Source: Arthrobacter crystallopoietes | Lineage (GTDB): Bacteria > Actinomycetota > Actinomycetes > Actinomycetales > Micrococcaceae | Reading direction: 5' to 3' | DNA: 64,000 bases | Assembly: GCF_002849715.1 (NCBI RefSeq) | Contig: NZ_CP018863.1 | Location: 62,001-126,000 of the forward strand | Part shown: positions 18,666-28,401 of the stretch, piece after piece | Position numbering within the stretch: the first letter of the stretch is position 1 | Layout of the letters: each line of letters opens with the position of its first letter | Program-made: the position numbers and the translations under genes | The notes under the pieces: model-generated | Databases searched by the model: none | Told to the model about the DNA's origin: nothing | Seen by the model: the letters and a program-made list of their open reading frames with translations, nothing else

Positions 18666-20336
18666 TCAGCTTTCCGGGTTCTGGCCCACTGTCACATCGA
18701 TGCTCTGCTCTTCGCCCCCGCGCAGGACTTTCAGCGTTACGGTGCCGCCCACGGGCTGCTCACGGATGGCTGCCGTCAGTGAGAGGCTGTCCTCGATGAC
18801 ACGTTCCCCGACCCCCGTAATGACATCTCCTTCGCGCAGTCCGGCCTTGTCGGCAGGCGACCCCCCACTGACGCCGGCGACCTCAGCTCCCACGGAGAAC
18901 TGGGTGCCTCCGCGTGAAGCCTCCGCGGCCTTAGCCGTGACGGTGACGCCCAGATAACCGTGCGTTGCTTGGCCGTCGGCAATCAGGTCCTGCGCGATCC
19001 GCTCGGCATAGCTGCTGGGGATGGCGAAACCGACGCCGATGCTCCCGCTGTCCTGGCTGGCGGATGCGATCGCAACATTTACGCCGATGACTTCCCCGTT
19101 GGTGTTAACGAGGGCGCCGCCCGAATTGCCATGGTTGATGGCCGCATCCGTCTGGATGACGTTGAGGTAGATACTGCCCTGTCCGGAGGACTGGTTGCCG
19201 GAATCCTCGGGGAACTGGAAGTTCCATTGGTCGCCGGGACTTGGCGCTTGCTCTTCCTCGGGTTCCTCGGGCACTTCCGAGGACGAGACGCTGATCGTCC
19301 GGCTCAGCGTCGAGATGATGCCGTCCGTCACCGTACCGCTCAGGCCGAGGGGCGCCCCGATGGCGATGGCGGTGTCCCCGACATTGAGCTCGCTTGAGTC
19401 GGCGAAGGCAGCAGGCGTCAGGCCTTGCGCTTCGATCTTGATCACGGCCAGGTCGGACAGCGGGTCAGTTCCCACGATGCTGGCACGGTGGACCTTGCCG
19501 TCGCTGGTGCGGACCTCCACGTTCGGGTCCGCAGCCTGTCCGCCCAACGTAACCACGTGCGTGTTGGTGAGAATATGGCCTTCCTTATCAAGGATGATGC
19601 CCGAACCGGAGCCGCCCGAATTACCCGAGGCGACGGAAATCGTCACGACGCTCGGGGATGCCTTGGCCGCAGCAGCCGTGATTTCATTGACCGAGTCGGT
19701 GTTGTTAACGATCAGCTGCTCTGCTGAACCGGAGGCAACCGACGACGGCGGAACGTCACCAGCCAGCGATTGCGCGCCCACCGCGACTCCGCCGCCTGCG
19801 AGCCCGGCAAGGAGCATGCCGGCAACCAGTGTGCCGCTTCCGAACCGCTTTTTGGCGGCTGGCTTGGGCGTCTGGGCGCCGGTTGACGCAGCCGAAGCGT
19901 AATAAGGGACGGAGCCATGTTGCCCGTAGGGATTGTGCCCGCCGTACTGATGCTGTTGCCCGTAGGTGCTCTGCTGCCCATAGGGGTTCTGCTGGCCGTA
20001 GGGGCTGGCGTCGGTGTATCCGGCTTGCTGTGCAGCTGCGCCGGTCTGCGTCTCGCCGGCGGGGTCTTCATTGGCGGTTTCGCCGAATGTCCCGGATCGG
20101 GCATGGTCCGAACCATCCGGCCGGTGCCAGCCTGTAAGCGGTTCTGTCGGTTGCTGTGACTGAGGAAGCGACTGAGTACGCGGATCCTGCTCAGAACCGG
20201 CTGGCTCGCCCATATCCGATTCGCCGGCTGGAGTGCGGTAATCAGCGTTGGCGTCCGCTGTTGCCGGTGGCTTCGCCGGCGGCGGCGGAACCTGGGGCCG
20301 GAAGGTGGCTTCCGGATCCTGGTTGTGCTCAGTCAT
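18666..20336 (-). CDS. HtrA/DegP-like membrane serine protease with PDZ domain
   Basis: A 556-residue protease. The cytosolic N-terminus (~165 residues) is disordered, with PYGQQ/TYGQQ-type tandem repeats around residues 110-142. One membrane helix (about 168-190) precedes the outer trypsin-like domain with catalytic His in LTNTHVV (~260), Asp in LSDLAVIKI (~295) and Ser in HGNSGGALVN (~405). An acidic insert (EVPEEPEEEQAPSPGD, ~354-370) lies before the Ser. A PDZ domain covers ~460-550. It degrades or folds envelope proteins under stress. AAAGGGAAA precedes the ATG; a strong terminator follows. Confidence 0.9.
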   Translation of the reverse strand: MTEHNQDPEATFRPQVPPPPAKPPATADANADYRTPAGESDMGEPAGSEQDPRTQSLPQSQQPTEPLTGWHRPDGSDHARSGTFGETANEDPAGETQTGAAAQQAGYTDASPYGQQNPYGQQSTYGQQHQYGGHNPYGQHGSVPYYASAASTGAQTPKPAAKKRFGSGTLVAGMLLAGLAGGGVAVGAQSLAGDVPPSSVASGSAEQLIVNNTDSVNEITAAAAKASPSVVTISVASGNSGGSGSGIILDKEGHILTNTHVVTLGGQAADPNVEVRTSDGKVHRASIVGTDPLSDLAVIKIEAQGLTPAAFADSSELNVGDTAIAIGAPLGLSGTVTDGIISTLSRTISVSSSEVPEEPEEEQAPSPGDQWNFQFPEDSGNQSSGQGSIYLNVIQTDAAINHGNSGGALVNTNGEVIGVNVAIASASQDSGSIGVGFAIPSSYAERIAQDLIADGQATHGYLGVTVTAKAAEASRGGTQFSVGAEVAGVSGGSPADKAGLREGDVITGVGERVIEDSLSLTAAIREQPVGGTVTLKVLRGGEEQSIDVTVGQNPES

Positions 20337-20640
20337 AGTTTCCCTTTCCTTGGACTGTTACCACTATGCCTTCTCAATCTGGGACAGGGGACGATATTCG
20401 CTGGAAGAAAACTGGGAATATGCCGAATGCCGTTGAACCACATGGTTCCCCTCCGGCCGGCAGGCCGGAATCCGTTCGAGCGGTACATTGCGCTTCCGGC
20501 GTACCCGCTTCCAAGACGGTCAATTCGGGTGGACGCTCCCACTGCCGCCCCATAGAATCAAAATCGGGGCGGATCAACGGTGCGCCCCGGTATCCGCCAC
20601 GATATCAACCGGGTTTCCGGACGATACTGAAGGGTTCTAC
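20337..20640. other. Divergent intergenic region between htrA and the TPM gene
   Basis: This 304-base stretch holds the ribosome-binding sites of both flanking genes, a putative plus-strand promoter at 20530-20558 and a short hairpin (TCCGGCC/GGCCGGA, 20452-20469). I see no RNA gene, small gene or mobile sequence. Confidence 0.6.
20530..20558 (+). promoter_or_regulatory. Putative promoter for the TPM-domain gene
   Basis: TGGACG (20530-20535) and TAGAAT (20553-20558) are separated by 17 bases and lie about 83 bases before the ATG at 20641. The -35 is one base off TTGACG. Prediction by eye only. Confidence 0.4.
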
Positions 20641-22692
20641 ATGCGATCACTGCTCACTCATTTGGGGGCCGCTGTTGGGCTCTCGGCGGTCTTCATGGCT
20701 CCGGCCGCGGCAAACGCCGAACCACCGGTGGAGATTCCGCCCGGCGAGTTTGTGGTTGACGAGGCAGGCGTCCTTGGTGCCGAACGGGCCGAGGTCGAGG
20801 AAGCGATCAGCAACCTGCGTCAAGAAGAAGGCCTGGGCCTGTACGTCGTCTACGTCGACGAATTCGAGAACCCTTCCGATCCGAGCGAGTGGCTGGTGGA
20901 GACAGCACAGCAAAAGGGTCTGGGAAGTTCGGACAGCATGCTCGTTGTCGCGGTCGAATCACGCGAGGCCCACTTCCAGTCTGCGGAAGGAAGTCCTGTT
21001 TCCGCCAGTGACCAGCAGATCTTCCAGTCGCTGAACCCCGCGCTCGCTCAGGACGAATGGGCGGAAGCAGGCGTACTGGCCGCAGAGGCAATCGCGGACG
21101 TGGCCTCCGGCGGCAGCGGAGATGTCGGTTCTTCCTCCGGCGGCGGCTCGCTGGCGCCGGTGCTCTTGATGGGCGGCGTCGTCGCTGCGGGAGGAGTCGG
21201 CACCTATTTGTATGTGAAATCCAGGCGCCGCAAGGGTGCAGGCCGCGGAGAACCACAGATCCAGCGTGGGCCGGATGGCAAACCGATTGATCCGCATGAC
21301 GCGATGAGCGTCGAGGATCTGCGCAAGAAGGCCGGCAGCCTGCTGATCGCCGCCGATGACGCCATCAGATCCAGCGAGCAGGAAGTCGGCTTCGCCATGG
21401 CCCAGTACGGCGAGACAGCCGTCAAGCCTTTCCGCGAAGACATCACCGCGGCCAAAGCGCACATGATGGAGTCGTTCAAACTCCAGCAGCAGCTCGATGA
21501 TCACATTCCGGATACCGAGGAACAGCAGCGGGCTTGGCTCGGCGACATCATCCGTCGCTGCGAAGCCGTCAGCGCATCGCTCCAGGAACACAAGGAAGAT
21601 TTCGACGCGCTGCGGGAACTGGAAAAGAACGCCCCCGGCGCCTTGGCCAGCGCCCGTGAAGCTGCCGAGGCTGCTCGCAAAAGGTTGGCTGCCGGCCACG
21701 CAGACCTTGACCGGCTCCGTGAACGGTACGCTGACTCCGCCCTTGAGCAGGTCCGAGACAATATTGATCAGGCGCAGGAACGGCTCGATTTTGTGGACAA
21801 CGCTGCAGCCACCGCGCAGGAGAAGCTCGACGCCGGAGACCGCAGCGCTGCGGTTGTCGCCGTCCGGGCGGCCGAAGAAAGTGTCTACCAAGCCAATGTC
21901 CTCCTCGATGCCATCGGCAAAACGTCCAAGGACCTGGACGCCGCAAGGTCGGCCATGGAAAGCGCGATTTCGGACACAGCCCAGGATCTTGCCCATGCAC
22001 GCGCCCTCATCGCCAACGGGCAACATCCGGAACTCGCAGGGCCCGTCGCCGAAGTCGAAACGGCACTCGAAGGCATCCAACGTGAAATCGCCGGCGGCCG
22101 GATCGATCCGATCGGCATCGTCCAGCGCCTTGACGCCGCGAATTCATTGGACCGATCACTGACCGGCATCCGTGATGCCCAGGAACGTGCCCGCAGGGCA
22201 CGCGAGTCGCTGCAGCACACCATCATGTCGGCCCAGGCCCAAATCTCGGGAACCTCGGACTATATCCAAGCCCGCCGCGGCGGCGTCGGCAGTGAAGCCC
22301 GGACCCGGCTGGCTGAAGCCGAACGCAACCTTGCCTACGCTCTGCAGATCGCCGAATCAGATCCCGAACAGGCCCTCAACTATGCCCAGCAGGCCAATGC
22401 CCTCGCGCAGCAGGCCAGCCAGATGGCACAGCAAGATGTTGATGGTTTTGGCGGCATGGGCGGTATGGGAGGCTTCGGCGGCGGCGGAATGTTTGGTGGC
22501 CGCGGCGGCGGCCTCGGCGGCGCCATCCTTGGCGGAATCCTGATCGACTCCATTTTGCACGGCGGCCATGGCGGCCACGGTGGCGGCTTCGGCGGCGGGG
22601 GCGGCGGGGGCGACATCTTCGGCGGCGGCGGCTTCGGCGGCTTCGGCGGTGGCGGTTTTGGCGACGGCGGAGGTGCCGGCGGCAACTTCTAA
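20641..22692 (+). CDS. Secreted/membrane TPM-domain protein with long coiled coil and Gly-rich tail
   Basis: A 683-residue protein. A signal peptide (MRSLLTHLGAAVGLS...AAANA, cleaved near residue 26) is followed by a TPM domain (about 30-150) containing FVVDEAGVLGAERAEVEEAI and LGLYVVYVDEF. A membrane helix (~180-197) is followed by a basic stop-transfer sequence KSRRRKGAG. The remaining ~400 residues are largely helical and coiled-coil (many Glu/Ala/Arg heptads), ending in an ~80-residue Gly/Phe-rich tail. TPM proteins in other bacteria have roles in photosystem repair or phosphatase activity; the role here is unknown. The ATG at 20641 starts exactly at the signal peptide. pspA follows after 69 bases. 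Confidence 0.85.
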   Translation: MRSLLTHLGAAVGLSAVFMAPAAANAEPPVEIPPGEFVVDEAGVLGAERAEVEEAISNLRQEEGLGLYVVYVDEFENPSDPSEWLVETAQQKGLGSSDSMLVVAVESREAHFQSAEGSPVSASDQQIFQSLNPALAQDEWAEAGVLAAEAIADVASGGSGDVGSSSGGGSLAPVLLMGGVVAAGGVGTYLYVKSRRRKGAGRGEPQIQRGPDGKPIDPHDAMSVEDLRKKAGSLLIAADDAIRSSEQEVGFAMAQYGETAVKPFREDITAAKAHMMESFKLQQQLDDHIPDTEEQQRAWLGDIIRRCEAVSASLQEHKEDFDALRELEKNAPGALASAREAAEAARKRLAAGHADLDRLRERYADSALEQVRDNIDQAQERLDFVDNAAATAQEKLDAGDRSAAVVAVRAAEESVYQANVLLDAIGKTSKDLDAARSAMESAISDTAQDLAHARALIANGQHPELAGPVAEVETALEGIQREIAGGRIDPIGIVQRLDAANSLDRSLTGIRDAQERARRARESLQHTIMSAQAQISGTSDYIQARRGGVGSEARTRLAEAERNLAYALQIAESDPEQALNYAQQANALAQQASQMAQQDVDGFGGMGGMGGFGGGGMFGGRGGGLGGAILGGILIDSILHGGHGGHGGGFGGGGGGGDIFGGGGFGGFGGGGFGDGGGAGGNF

Positions 22693-22761
22693 CTGGATAA
22701 GAAACCGGGCAGCCCAAGGGGTTGTAGTCAAGAATCAGATAGCAGGACGAAAGGTATCACA

Positions 22762-23502
22762 GTGGTTAAGCAGTCAATCTTTGGCCGTATCGCACAGCTG
22801 GCAAAGGCCAACATCAACGCAGTTCTGGATCAGGCCGAAGACCCCCAGAAGATGCTGGACCAGATGGTCCGCGACTACTCGAACAACATTGCCGAGGCCG
22901 AGAGCGCCGTCGCCCAGACCATCGGGAACCTGCGCATGCTTCAGGACGATCACAACGAAGACATGGAAAACGCGCGCAGCTGGGGCAACAAGGCCTTGGC
23001 TGCCAGCCGAAAGGCCGACGAGTACCGCGCCGCGGGTAATCCCGCCGATGCGGAAAAGTTCGACAATCTCGCCAAGGTCGCCATCCAACGCCAGATCAGT
23101 GCGGAGAACGAGGCCAAGGGTGTCGAGCCCACCATCGCCTCCCAGAACGAGGTTGTCGAAAAGCTCAAGACCGGGCTTAACCAGATGAAGGGCAAGCTGA
23201 CCGAGCTACAAAACAAGCGCAACGAACTCGTCGCGCGCGCACGTACGGCCGAAGCACAAACCCAGGTGCACGACGCACTCAAGAGCATCGACATCATGGA
23301 TCCGACCAGCGAAGTAGGACGGTTCGAGGAAAAGGTCCGGAGGGAAGAGGCACGGGTCCGCGGCGCTCAGGAACTGGCTTCGTCGAGTCTAGATGCCCAG
23401 TTTGAGAGCCTGGAGGACTTGGGAGAGCAAACCGAGATCGAAGCACGCTTGGCTGCCCTGAAGTCCGGCTCCAGCTCTGCCTCAATCGAGTCCGGCCAGT
23501 AA
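22762..23502 (+). CDS. PspA/IM30 family membrane-stress protein
   Basis: A 246-residue coiled-coil protein of the bacterial ESCRT-III family. It begins with the amphipathic segment SIFGRIAQLAKANINAVLDQ, which binds stressed membranes, then shows the family signature DPQKMLDQMVRDY and long helices with conserved QNEVVEKLKTGLNQMKGKL and DALKSIDIMDPTSEVGRFEEKV. PspA assembles on damaged inner membrane. GTG start at 22762. Gene order after the TPM protein, with no obvious terminator between, suggests a shared transcript. Confidence 0.92.
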   Translation: MVKQSIFGRIAQLAKANINAVLDQAEDPQKMLDQMVRDYSNNIAEAESAVAQTIGNLRMLQDDHNEDMENARSWGNKALAASRKADEYRAAGNPADAEKFDNLAKVAIQRQISAENEAKGVEPTIASQNEVVEKLKTGLNQMKGKLTELQNKRNELVARARTAEAQTQVHDALKSIDIMDPTSEVGRFEEKVRREEARVRGAQELASSSLDAQFESLEDLGEQTEIEARLAALKSGSSSASIESGQ

Positions 23503-23621
23503 TCAACTAGCGGCGGCCTGACAGTGGCCGTTCCTGCACGGGGCTGTGGTGTGAAGGTTGCGCCGCAGCCCCGTATGGGCTTTTCCCGATAGCCCGGGGA
23601 ATCATGATTGGCTCTTAATCC

Positions 23622-23659
23622 AAAAGGTCCCGACCGGATGTTTCCGGTCGGGACCTTTT
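23622..23659. terminator. Bidirectional intrinsic terminator between pspA and tRNA-fMet
   Basis: AAAAGGTCCCGACCGG (23622-23637) and CCGGTCGGGACCTTTT (23644-23659) form a perfect 16-bp palindrome with a 6-base loop ATGTTT. The A/T flanks provide a T-run on both strands, so it can end pspA transcripts (+) and tRNA transcripts (-). A weaker hairpin (CGGGGCTG/CAGCCCCG, 23539-23583) lies closer to pspA. Confidence 0.88.
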
Positions 23660-23664
23660 CTCTG

Positions 23665-23738
23665 TTGCGGGGAGAGGATTTGAACCTCTGACCTCTGGGT
23701 TATGAGCCCAGCGAGCTACCGAACTGCTCCACCCCGCG
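23665..23738 (-). tRNA. Initiator tRNA-fMet (anticodon CAU)
   Basis: The minus strand folds as a 74-base tRNA without encoded CCA. The 5' end CGCGGGG pairs with CCCCGCA, giving the C1-A72 mismatch that defines initiator tRNA. The anticodon CAU (plus 23702-23704) is in loop CTCATAA, flanked by the three G-C pairs (GGG/CCC) needed for initiation. The T-loop is TTCAAAT. The base after the discriminator A is C, then AG, so CCA must be added enzymatically. Confidence 0.96.
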
Positions 23739-23749
23739 GCGCGGTCTTT

Positions 23750-23778
23750 ACTTTACCGGCCGCGGGGTTGCTAAGCAA
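23750..23778 (-). promoter_or_regulatory. Promoter of tRNA-fMet
   Basis: Read on the minus strand, TTGCTT (plus 23773-23778) and TAAAGT (plus 23750-23755) are exactly 17 bases apart, and the -10 ends 11 bases before the mature tRNA 5' end. Confidence 0.55.
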
Positions 23779-23788
23779 ATCGGCTGCG

Positions 23789-26700
23789 TCAGCCCTCGGG
23801 CGCCGGGGCCGGCGTTTCTGCCGGAGCCTCTTCGCCGCCCTCGGCGGGAGCCTCACCCGAGACAATGCCTTCAGCTTCGAGCGCATCCTGCAAAGCCCGG
23901 TTCAGCTTCTCCTGAGCTGCACCGTAAGCCGCGAAGTCTCCTTCCGCCAGAGCCGCCTCACCCTCACGGATCGCCGCGTTCGCCGCTTCGAGTGCCGCCC
24001 GCAGGTCGGCCTCCGCGTTGCCGCCGCCACCTTCTGCGGGCGGGGCAGCCGGATCGTCCGGTGTCTCGCCGACGTTCCCGGCGTCGCCGGTCGTGGCACC
24101 GGAGTCACCGCCGAAGACCTGGTCAAGGGCTTCGTCCAAGGTGGGCGCGAATCCGACCACTTCGCCGAAGCTGACAAGTACGCGACGGAGCGTCGGGTAA
24201 GCCGAGCTACCCGAGGACTGGACATACACCGGCTGGACGTACAACATGCCGCCGCCGACAGGCAGGCTGAGCAGGTTGCCCTTGAGCACTTCGGTAGCGC
24301 CCTGCTGCAACAGGTTCAGCTCAGTCGATACCGCAGTATCCGAGTTGAACAAGTTTTGTGCCTGGCCCGGTGCCGGAACCGACAGTGATCGTGGAATATC
24401 AAGCAGCCTCAGCGTGCCGTATTCCTCGCTCTTGACACCGTCCTCGCCGGTTCCGGCATCACCCTCGGCAGCGAGGAAGCCGTAGAGCACGTTTCGCGCT
24501 TCCTCACCGGCAGGAACGAACGGGATAAATGGCGTCGTCAGCGAGAAGGCAGCGTTTTCCTGCTCTGGCATCTTCAGGGACAGGTAGAAAGGAGGCTGCT
24601 TGACGTCGGAATTCGCACCCAGCGTCGGATCGGTAGGCACGGCCCAGGCGTCGCTGTTGGTGTAGAACTTGTCGACATCCGTCACGTGGTAACGGGCCAG
24701 GAGTTCACGCTGCACCTTGAAGAGATCTTCCGGGTAACGCACGTGGTCCATCAGTTCCGCAGACATTTCGCTGAACGGCTTGAGTGTTGTCGGGAAGACC
24801 TTCTGCCACGCCTGGAGGATCGGATCCTGGTCATCCCAGGCATACAGGTCTACTGAACCGTCATAGGCATCGACGGTGGCCTTGACTGCGTTGCGGATGT
24901 AGTTGACCTCTTCGGGCGGCAGAGCCACGCTTTGGCCGCCTGCCGTCGAAGAATCTGCAGTTGCTGACTGGAGCTGTTGCGGAGTCGAGTACGGGAAGTG
25001 CTTGCTGGTGGTGTAGCCGTCGACGATCCATTTGACCCGGCCATTAATGACGGCGGGATAAACATTTCCATCCACCGTCAGGTACGGCGCGACCTTTTCC
25101 ACCCGTTCCCGCGGATCCCGGTCGTAAAGAATCTGCGATTCAGAGTTCACCTGGTCCGAGAGCATCAGGTCGGTGGACTGGAACTTCAGCGCGTAGACAA
25201 GACGGTTGAAGGCGTTGCCCACGCTCGGCCCACCGTCGCCTTCGAAGGTATTCCGGGACTCCGTCTCGGACTCTTCGCTCTGCGGACGGTCGATCTCAAT
25301 GGGACTGTCGCCTTCTGGTGCACCAACGATGGAGTATTCAGGAGATTGTTCACCGAAGTAGATCCGTGGTTCATAGTCCTCTTCATTACCCAGCACACCC
25401 GTGGTCGGGATGCCGGACTGAATAAAGGTGGGCTTGCCATCGGGCTCGACACTGGAACCGGCGGCGGCGACGACACCGTAACCGTGGGTGTAGAGGACAT
25501 GCTCGTTGACCCAGCCTGCAGGCACGCCTGCTGTGTTGAGCTCACGGACGGCGATGACAGTGTCCTGGATCTCGCCGTCGATCTCGTAGCGGTCGACGTT
25601 CAGGATTTCCGGGAACTGGTAGTACTGCCGGAACTGCTGCAGCTGGCTGAAGGCATCCGAGACCAGGTTGGGATCGAGCAGGCGGATGTTCGCCGTCGTT
25701 TCGGCGTCCTGCCGCAGGGCGCCGGCCTCGGCTTCAACGGTCGCGTTGTAGGTATTGGTCTGAACCTCGTCGAGCCCGTAGGCCTGACGCGTCAAGGCAA
25801 TGTTGTGCTCGATGTATTCCGCTTCACGGCTGAGTTCGGACGGCTCTACTTGGAATCGCTGGATGACCCAGGGGTAAACACCGCCGGCCAGAATCGCAGT
25901 AATAACCAGCATTGCTGTACCGATGATCGGCAGACGCCACCGGCCCGAGACAACGGCAACGACGAACAGGATGGCCACAATGATGGCAGCCACGGCCAGA
26001 ATCGCCTTGGTCGGAATGACGGCATTGACATCCGTGTAGAGCGCGCCGGTCCATTTGCCCGAATCCGACTGCAGAGTGCTGTACCGGTCCAGCCAGTAAT
26101 TCACACCCTGCAGGAGCAGGAACAGGCCGGCGAAGACCGCTACGTGGATACGGGCAGCGTTGGAAGCGAAAAAGCCCTTCTCCTCCAGCCGGATCCCGCC
26201 GTAGAGGTAATGGGTCAGGAGACCGGCGATACCTGCGATCAGCACCACGCTGACCAGGAACCCAGTCAGGAAACCCAGGAAGGGCAGCGTGTTGGTGTAG
26301 AAGCTGTAGTCCAGGTTGAACTGGGGATCAGTTTGCCCAAAGGGAACCTGGTTGAAGAACAGCAGCACAGTCTGCCAAGCGGATGCCGCCGCGGTACCGG
26401 CGAAGCCACCGAGCACAATCGGAATACCGATCATCAGGAGCTTGCGTACGGGCTCAAGCTGTTCCTGGTACCGGTTGAGGTTGTCCTGCAGTGCACTGTC
26501 CGGCGCATAGACCGGACGTGACCGATAAGCGAGGCGCAGGCTCAGGTACACCGCGGCAGCCATGATCAGGAAGGCAATCAGGAAGATAGCGATTTTCGTG
26601 CCGTTTTCCTTCAGAAATACTTCCAGATAGCCAAGCTGGTTGTACCAAAGGATGTCCGCATAAATCTGCGAGAAGAAGACGAACCCGACCACCAGCACGG

Positions 26701-26800
26701 CCACCACAATGAGGGTGGGTATCAGCGGGGAGCGTTTCCGTGTTAGTTGGGCGGGCGCGGTTGGCCGGTCATCACGGGGCCGGTCTTGTCCGAATGTCAC
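23789..26800 (-). CDS. UPF0182 family large membrane protein
   Basis: A 1003-residue protein with about seven membrane helices in the first ~330 residues (for example [20 protein letters not shown] at the first and [17 protein letters not shown] after the sixth), then a large outer domain (~340-900) and an acidic Ala/Glu/Pro-rich tail. Family landmarks [28 protein letters not shown] and TRVVY-like [14 protein letters not shown] are visible. The function of UPF0182 is unknown; it is broadly conserved in actinobacteria next to the Lon-like PDZ protease found here at 26987. GTG start with GAGGTAAAG upstream. Confidence 0.9.
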   Translation of the reverse strand: MTFGQDRPRDDRPTAPAQLTRKRSPLIPTLIVVAVLVVGFVFFSQIYADILWYNQLGYLEVFLKENGTKIAIFLIAFLIMAAAVYLSLRLAYRSRPVYAPDSALQDNLNRYQEQLEPVRKLLMIGIPIVLGGFAGTAAASAWQTVLLFFNQVPFGQTDPQFNLDYSFYTNTLPFLGFLTGFLVSVVLIAGIAGLLTHYLYGGIRLEEKGFFASNAARIHVAVFAGLFLLLQGVNYWLDRYSTLQSDSGKWTGALYTDVNAVIPTKAILAVAAIIVAILFVVAVVSGRWRLPIIGTAMLVITAILAGGVYPWVIQRFQVEPSELSREAEYIEHNIALTRQAYGLDEVQTNTYNATVEAEAGALRQDAETTANIRLLDPNLVSDAFSQLQQFRQYYQFPEILNVDRYEIDGEIQDTVIAVRELNTAGVPAGWVNEHVLYTHGYGVVAAAGSSVEPDGKPTFIQSGIPTTGVLGNEEDYEPRIYFGEQSPEYSIVGAPEGDSPIEIDRPQSEESETESRNTFEGDGGPSVGNAFNRLVYALKFQSTDLMLSDQVNSESQILYDRDPRERVEKVAPYLTVDGNVYPAVINGRVKWIVDGYTTSKHFPYSTPQQLQSATADSSTAGGQSVALPPEEVNYIRNAVKATVDAYDGSVDLYAWDDQDPILQAWQKVFPTTLKPFSEMSAELMDHVRYPEDLFKVQRELLARYHVTDVDKFYTNSDAWAVPTDPTLGANSDVKQPPFYLSLKMPEQENAAFSLTTPFIPFVPAGEEARNVLYGFLAAEGDAGTGEDGVKSEEYGTLRLLDIPRSLSVPAPGQAQNLFNSDTAVSTELNLLQQGATEVLKGNLLSLPVGGGMLYVQPVYVQSSGSSAYPTLRRVLVSFGEVVGFAPTLDEALDQVFGGDSGATTGDAGNVGETPDDPAAPPAEGGGGNAEADLRAALEAANAAIREGEAALAEGDFAAYGAAQEKLNRALQDALEAEGIVSGEAPAEGGEEAPAETPAPAPEG

Positions 26801-26986
26801 TCTTTACCTCATTGTCAGCGTGCGTTGTGCTTGACGGCGGATCCATGCCTATGCATGAGGCCCCTCCGTCTAGACCACGAATGAGCAGCCCGGGAGGTTC
26901 CGCTTTCCTTCCATTCTGCCTTGTGGGAACGCCACAACGAAGTCGGGAGCGACCGTCATCGGCTTCTGACGCACGATTGTGACACG

Positions 26987-28084
26987 TCAGCCGCAGGCAG
27001 GGAGCGCTGAGCCGTCTTTGCCTTCGCCGAGCACAGTCACGGCTTCCACTGCGTCTTCGAGAGTTGCCACCTTGACCACCTGCATCCCGTCAGGCACATT
27101 GCCGACGACCTCGCCACAGTTAGCTTCCGGAGCAAGGAAAACGGTCGCGCCGCGCTGATGCGCGCCATACATTTTCTGTTCAATGCCGCCGATCGGACCG
27201 ACGTTTCCGGACGAATCGATGGTGCCGGTGCCGGCAACGTGCAGCCCCCCGGTCAGTTCCCCTGGCGTCAGCTTGTCCACGATGCCAAGTGCAAACATCA
27301 TGCCCGCACTGGGCCCGACGACGTTTTCCAGCTGAATTTTGACCTCGTACGGGAACTCGAAGTCGGTCTCAAGCAGGACGCCGAGCTGATAAGCGCCCTG
27401 GGCGTTCGCCTCCGGAGCGACCTGGACGGTCTCAGGCTCGCCGTCGCGGAGGACCTCGAGCTCCACGGGTTCGCCACCGCTGGCATTGAGCTCATCACGA
27501 AGAACATTAATGTCCGTTACCGCGATGCCGTTGATGCTTTCGATGACGTCATCCGGTGCCAGCAGGTCTGCCGCGGCTGCACCGTCGGCGAAATCGACAA
27601 CGGACAGGTCTTCCTCGAAGTCGACGCCCAAGTGGCTCAAGGCCGCAGCAACGGACGTTTCCTGCGAAGAGTCCATGGCGGCGGCGTTTCGGTTCTGGAT
27701 CTGCTCGCCGGAGACACCCGGGGGGTACACGAGTTCTTCCGGTGTGACGCTCTTGCGTGGATCCAGCCATGCAGACGCTACTTCGAACAAACGCACGGAG
27801 CCACTGGGGCCGCCACTCATGTAAACAGTAGTCATATCCAGTGCGCCTGAAGTGGGATAAGTCTTTTGGCCGGGGATTTCGATCAACGGGACGTCGTTCA
27901 CGGCGCCGATCGTGTTGAAGGTAGGACCGGGAGATTCCACGATGTACGGCGATGGCATAGCCAACGCGAGCAGGCCAAGGACGACTGCGACGACGCCCGC
28001 TCCTATCATGACCGGGTGCCGTCGGTTATTTGGCTTGCGCGGCGTCGGCGGCGCTTGCTCCCCGAGGTCGATCGGCTCAGTCAA
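26987..28084 (-). CDS. Membrane-anchored PDZ/Lon-like (S16) protease, YlbL family
   Basis: A 365-residue protein. One N-terminal membrane helix (VMIGAGVVAVVLGLLALAM, ~25-43), a PDZ domain (~150-230; GAAAADLLAPDDVIESINGI) and a C-terminal Lon-type proteolytic domain. The catalytic Ser is in GPSAGMMFALGI and the catalytic Lys in GGIEQKMYGA, the S16 Ser-Lys dyad. No ATPase domain is present, unlike Lon. Relatives act in envelope quality control and sporulation checkpoint recovery in Bacillus. TTG appears to be the start (28084), with AAGGAAA eight bases upstream. It lies before the UPF0182 gene on the same strand. Confidence 0.88.
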   Translation of the reverse strand: MTEPIDLGEQAPPTPRKPNNRRHPVMIGAGVVAVVLGLLALAMPSPYIVESPGPTFNTIGAVNDVPLIEIPGQKTYPTSGALDMTTVYMSGGPSGSVRLFEVASAWLDPRKSVTPEELVYPPGVSGEQIQNRNAAAMDSSQETSVAAALSHLGVDFEEDLSVVDFADGAAAADLLAPDDVIESINGIAVTDINVLRDELNASGGEPVELEVLRDGEPETVQVAPEANAQGAYQLGVLLETDFEFPYEVKIQLENVVGPSAGMMFALGIVDKLTPGELTGGLHVAGTGTIDSSGNVGPIGGIEQKMYGAHQRGATVFLAPEANCGEVVGNVPDGMQVVKVATLEDAVEAVTVLGEGKDGSALPACG

Positions 28085-28401
28085 CTGTGGTTTCCTTCTC
28101 TCAGCGTCTCCCGCGGCTTACTCAAGGCACAGCAGGAAGGGCACCGGTCAAGCCGGAACCCTGCACCAGCCTACGCGCTTTGCCTGAGAGGACGCCCGTA
28201 ATCCGGAGCGATCCATTTGGAAGCTTGACCGGGAAACGAGGCCGCGCATCTCATTTGCCTAGAGCGAACCGGGCTCAACAAGCACGACATGGCGTGAAAA
28301 CTAGCGGTAACGTGTAGTCAGAAGCAACAATCCGGCGACGGCCACAGGCCCTGTTCCAGGCCCGCATGCCCAGCACACCCTCACAAGGACCGGTGGTATA
28401 G
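28085..28401. other. Divergent intergenic region
   Basis: A 317-base region between the Lon-like protease (-) and the metalloprotease (+). It carries the two ribosome-binding sites (AAGGAAA on minus, AAGGACC on plus). I see no convincing -35/-10 pair, no RNA structure and no short conserved-looking coding sequence. Confidence 0.5.

Noticed and set aside
19915..20010. Short tandem repeats that could be a CRISPR-like or intergenic repeat
   Set aside because: They are in frame inside the HtrA N-terminus and encode the YGQQ repeats; there are no spacers.
22450..22690. GC-rich GGC repeat tract as a possible structural repeat element
   Set aside because: It encodes the Gly-rich tail of the TPM-domain protein in frame.
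24977..26521. 514-codon open frame antisense to the UPF0182 gene
   Set aside because: Shadow of a membrane-protein gene; the translation is charged and low-complexity without domains.
26801..26986. Small gene in the gap before the Lon-like protease end (open frame 26740-26982)
   Set aside because: It begins inside the UPF0182 gene, has no ribosome-binding site and a random-looking composition.
28085..28401. Riboswitch or RNA gene in the 317-base divergent gap
   Set aside because: A GCCTGAGAGG stretch recalled a riboswitch motif but the remaining conserved segments are missing.
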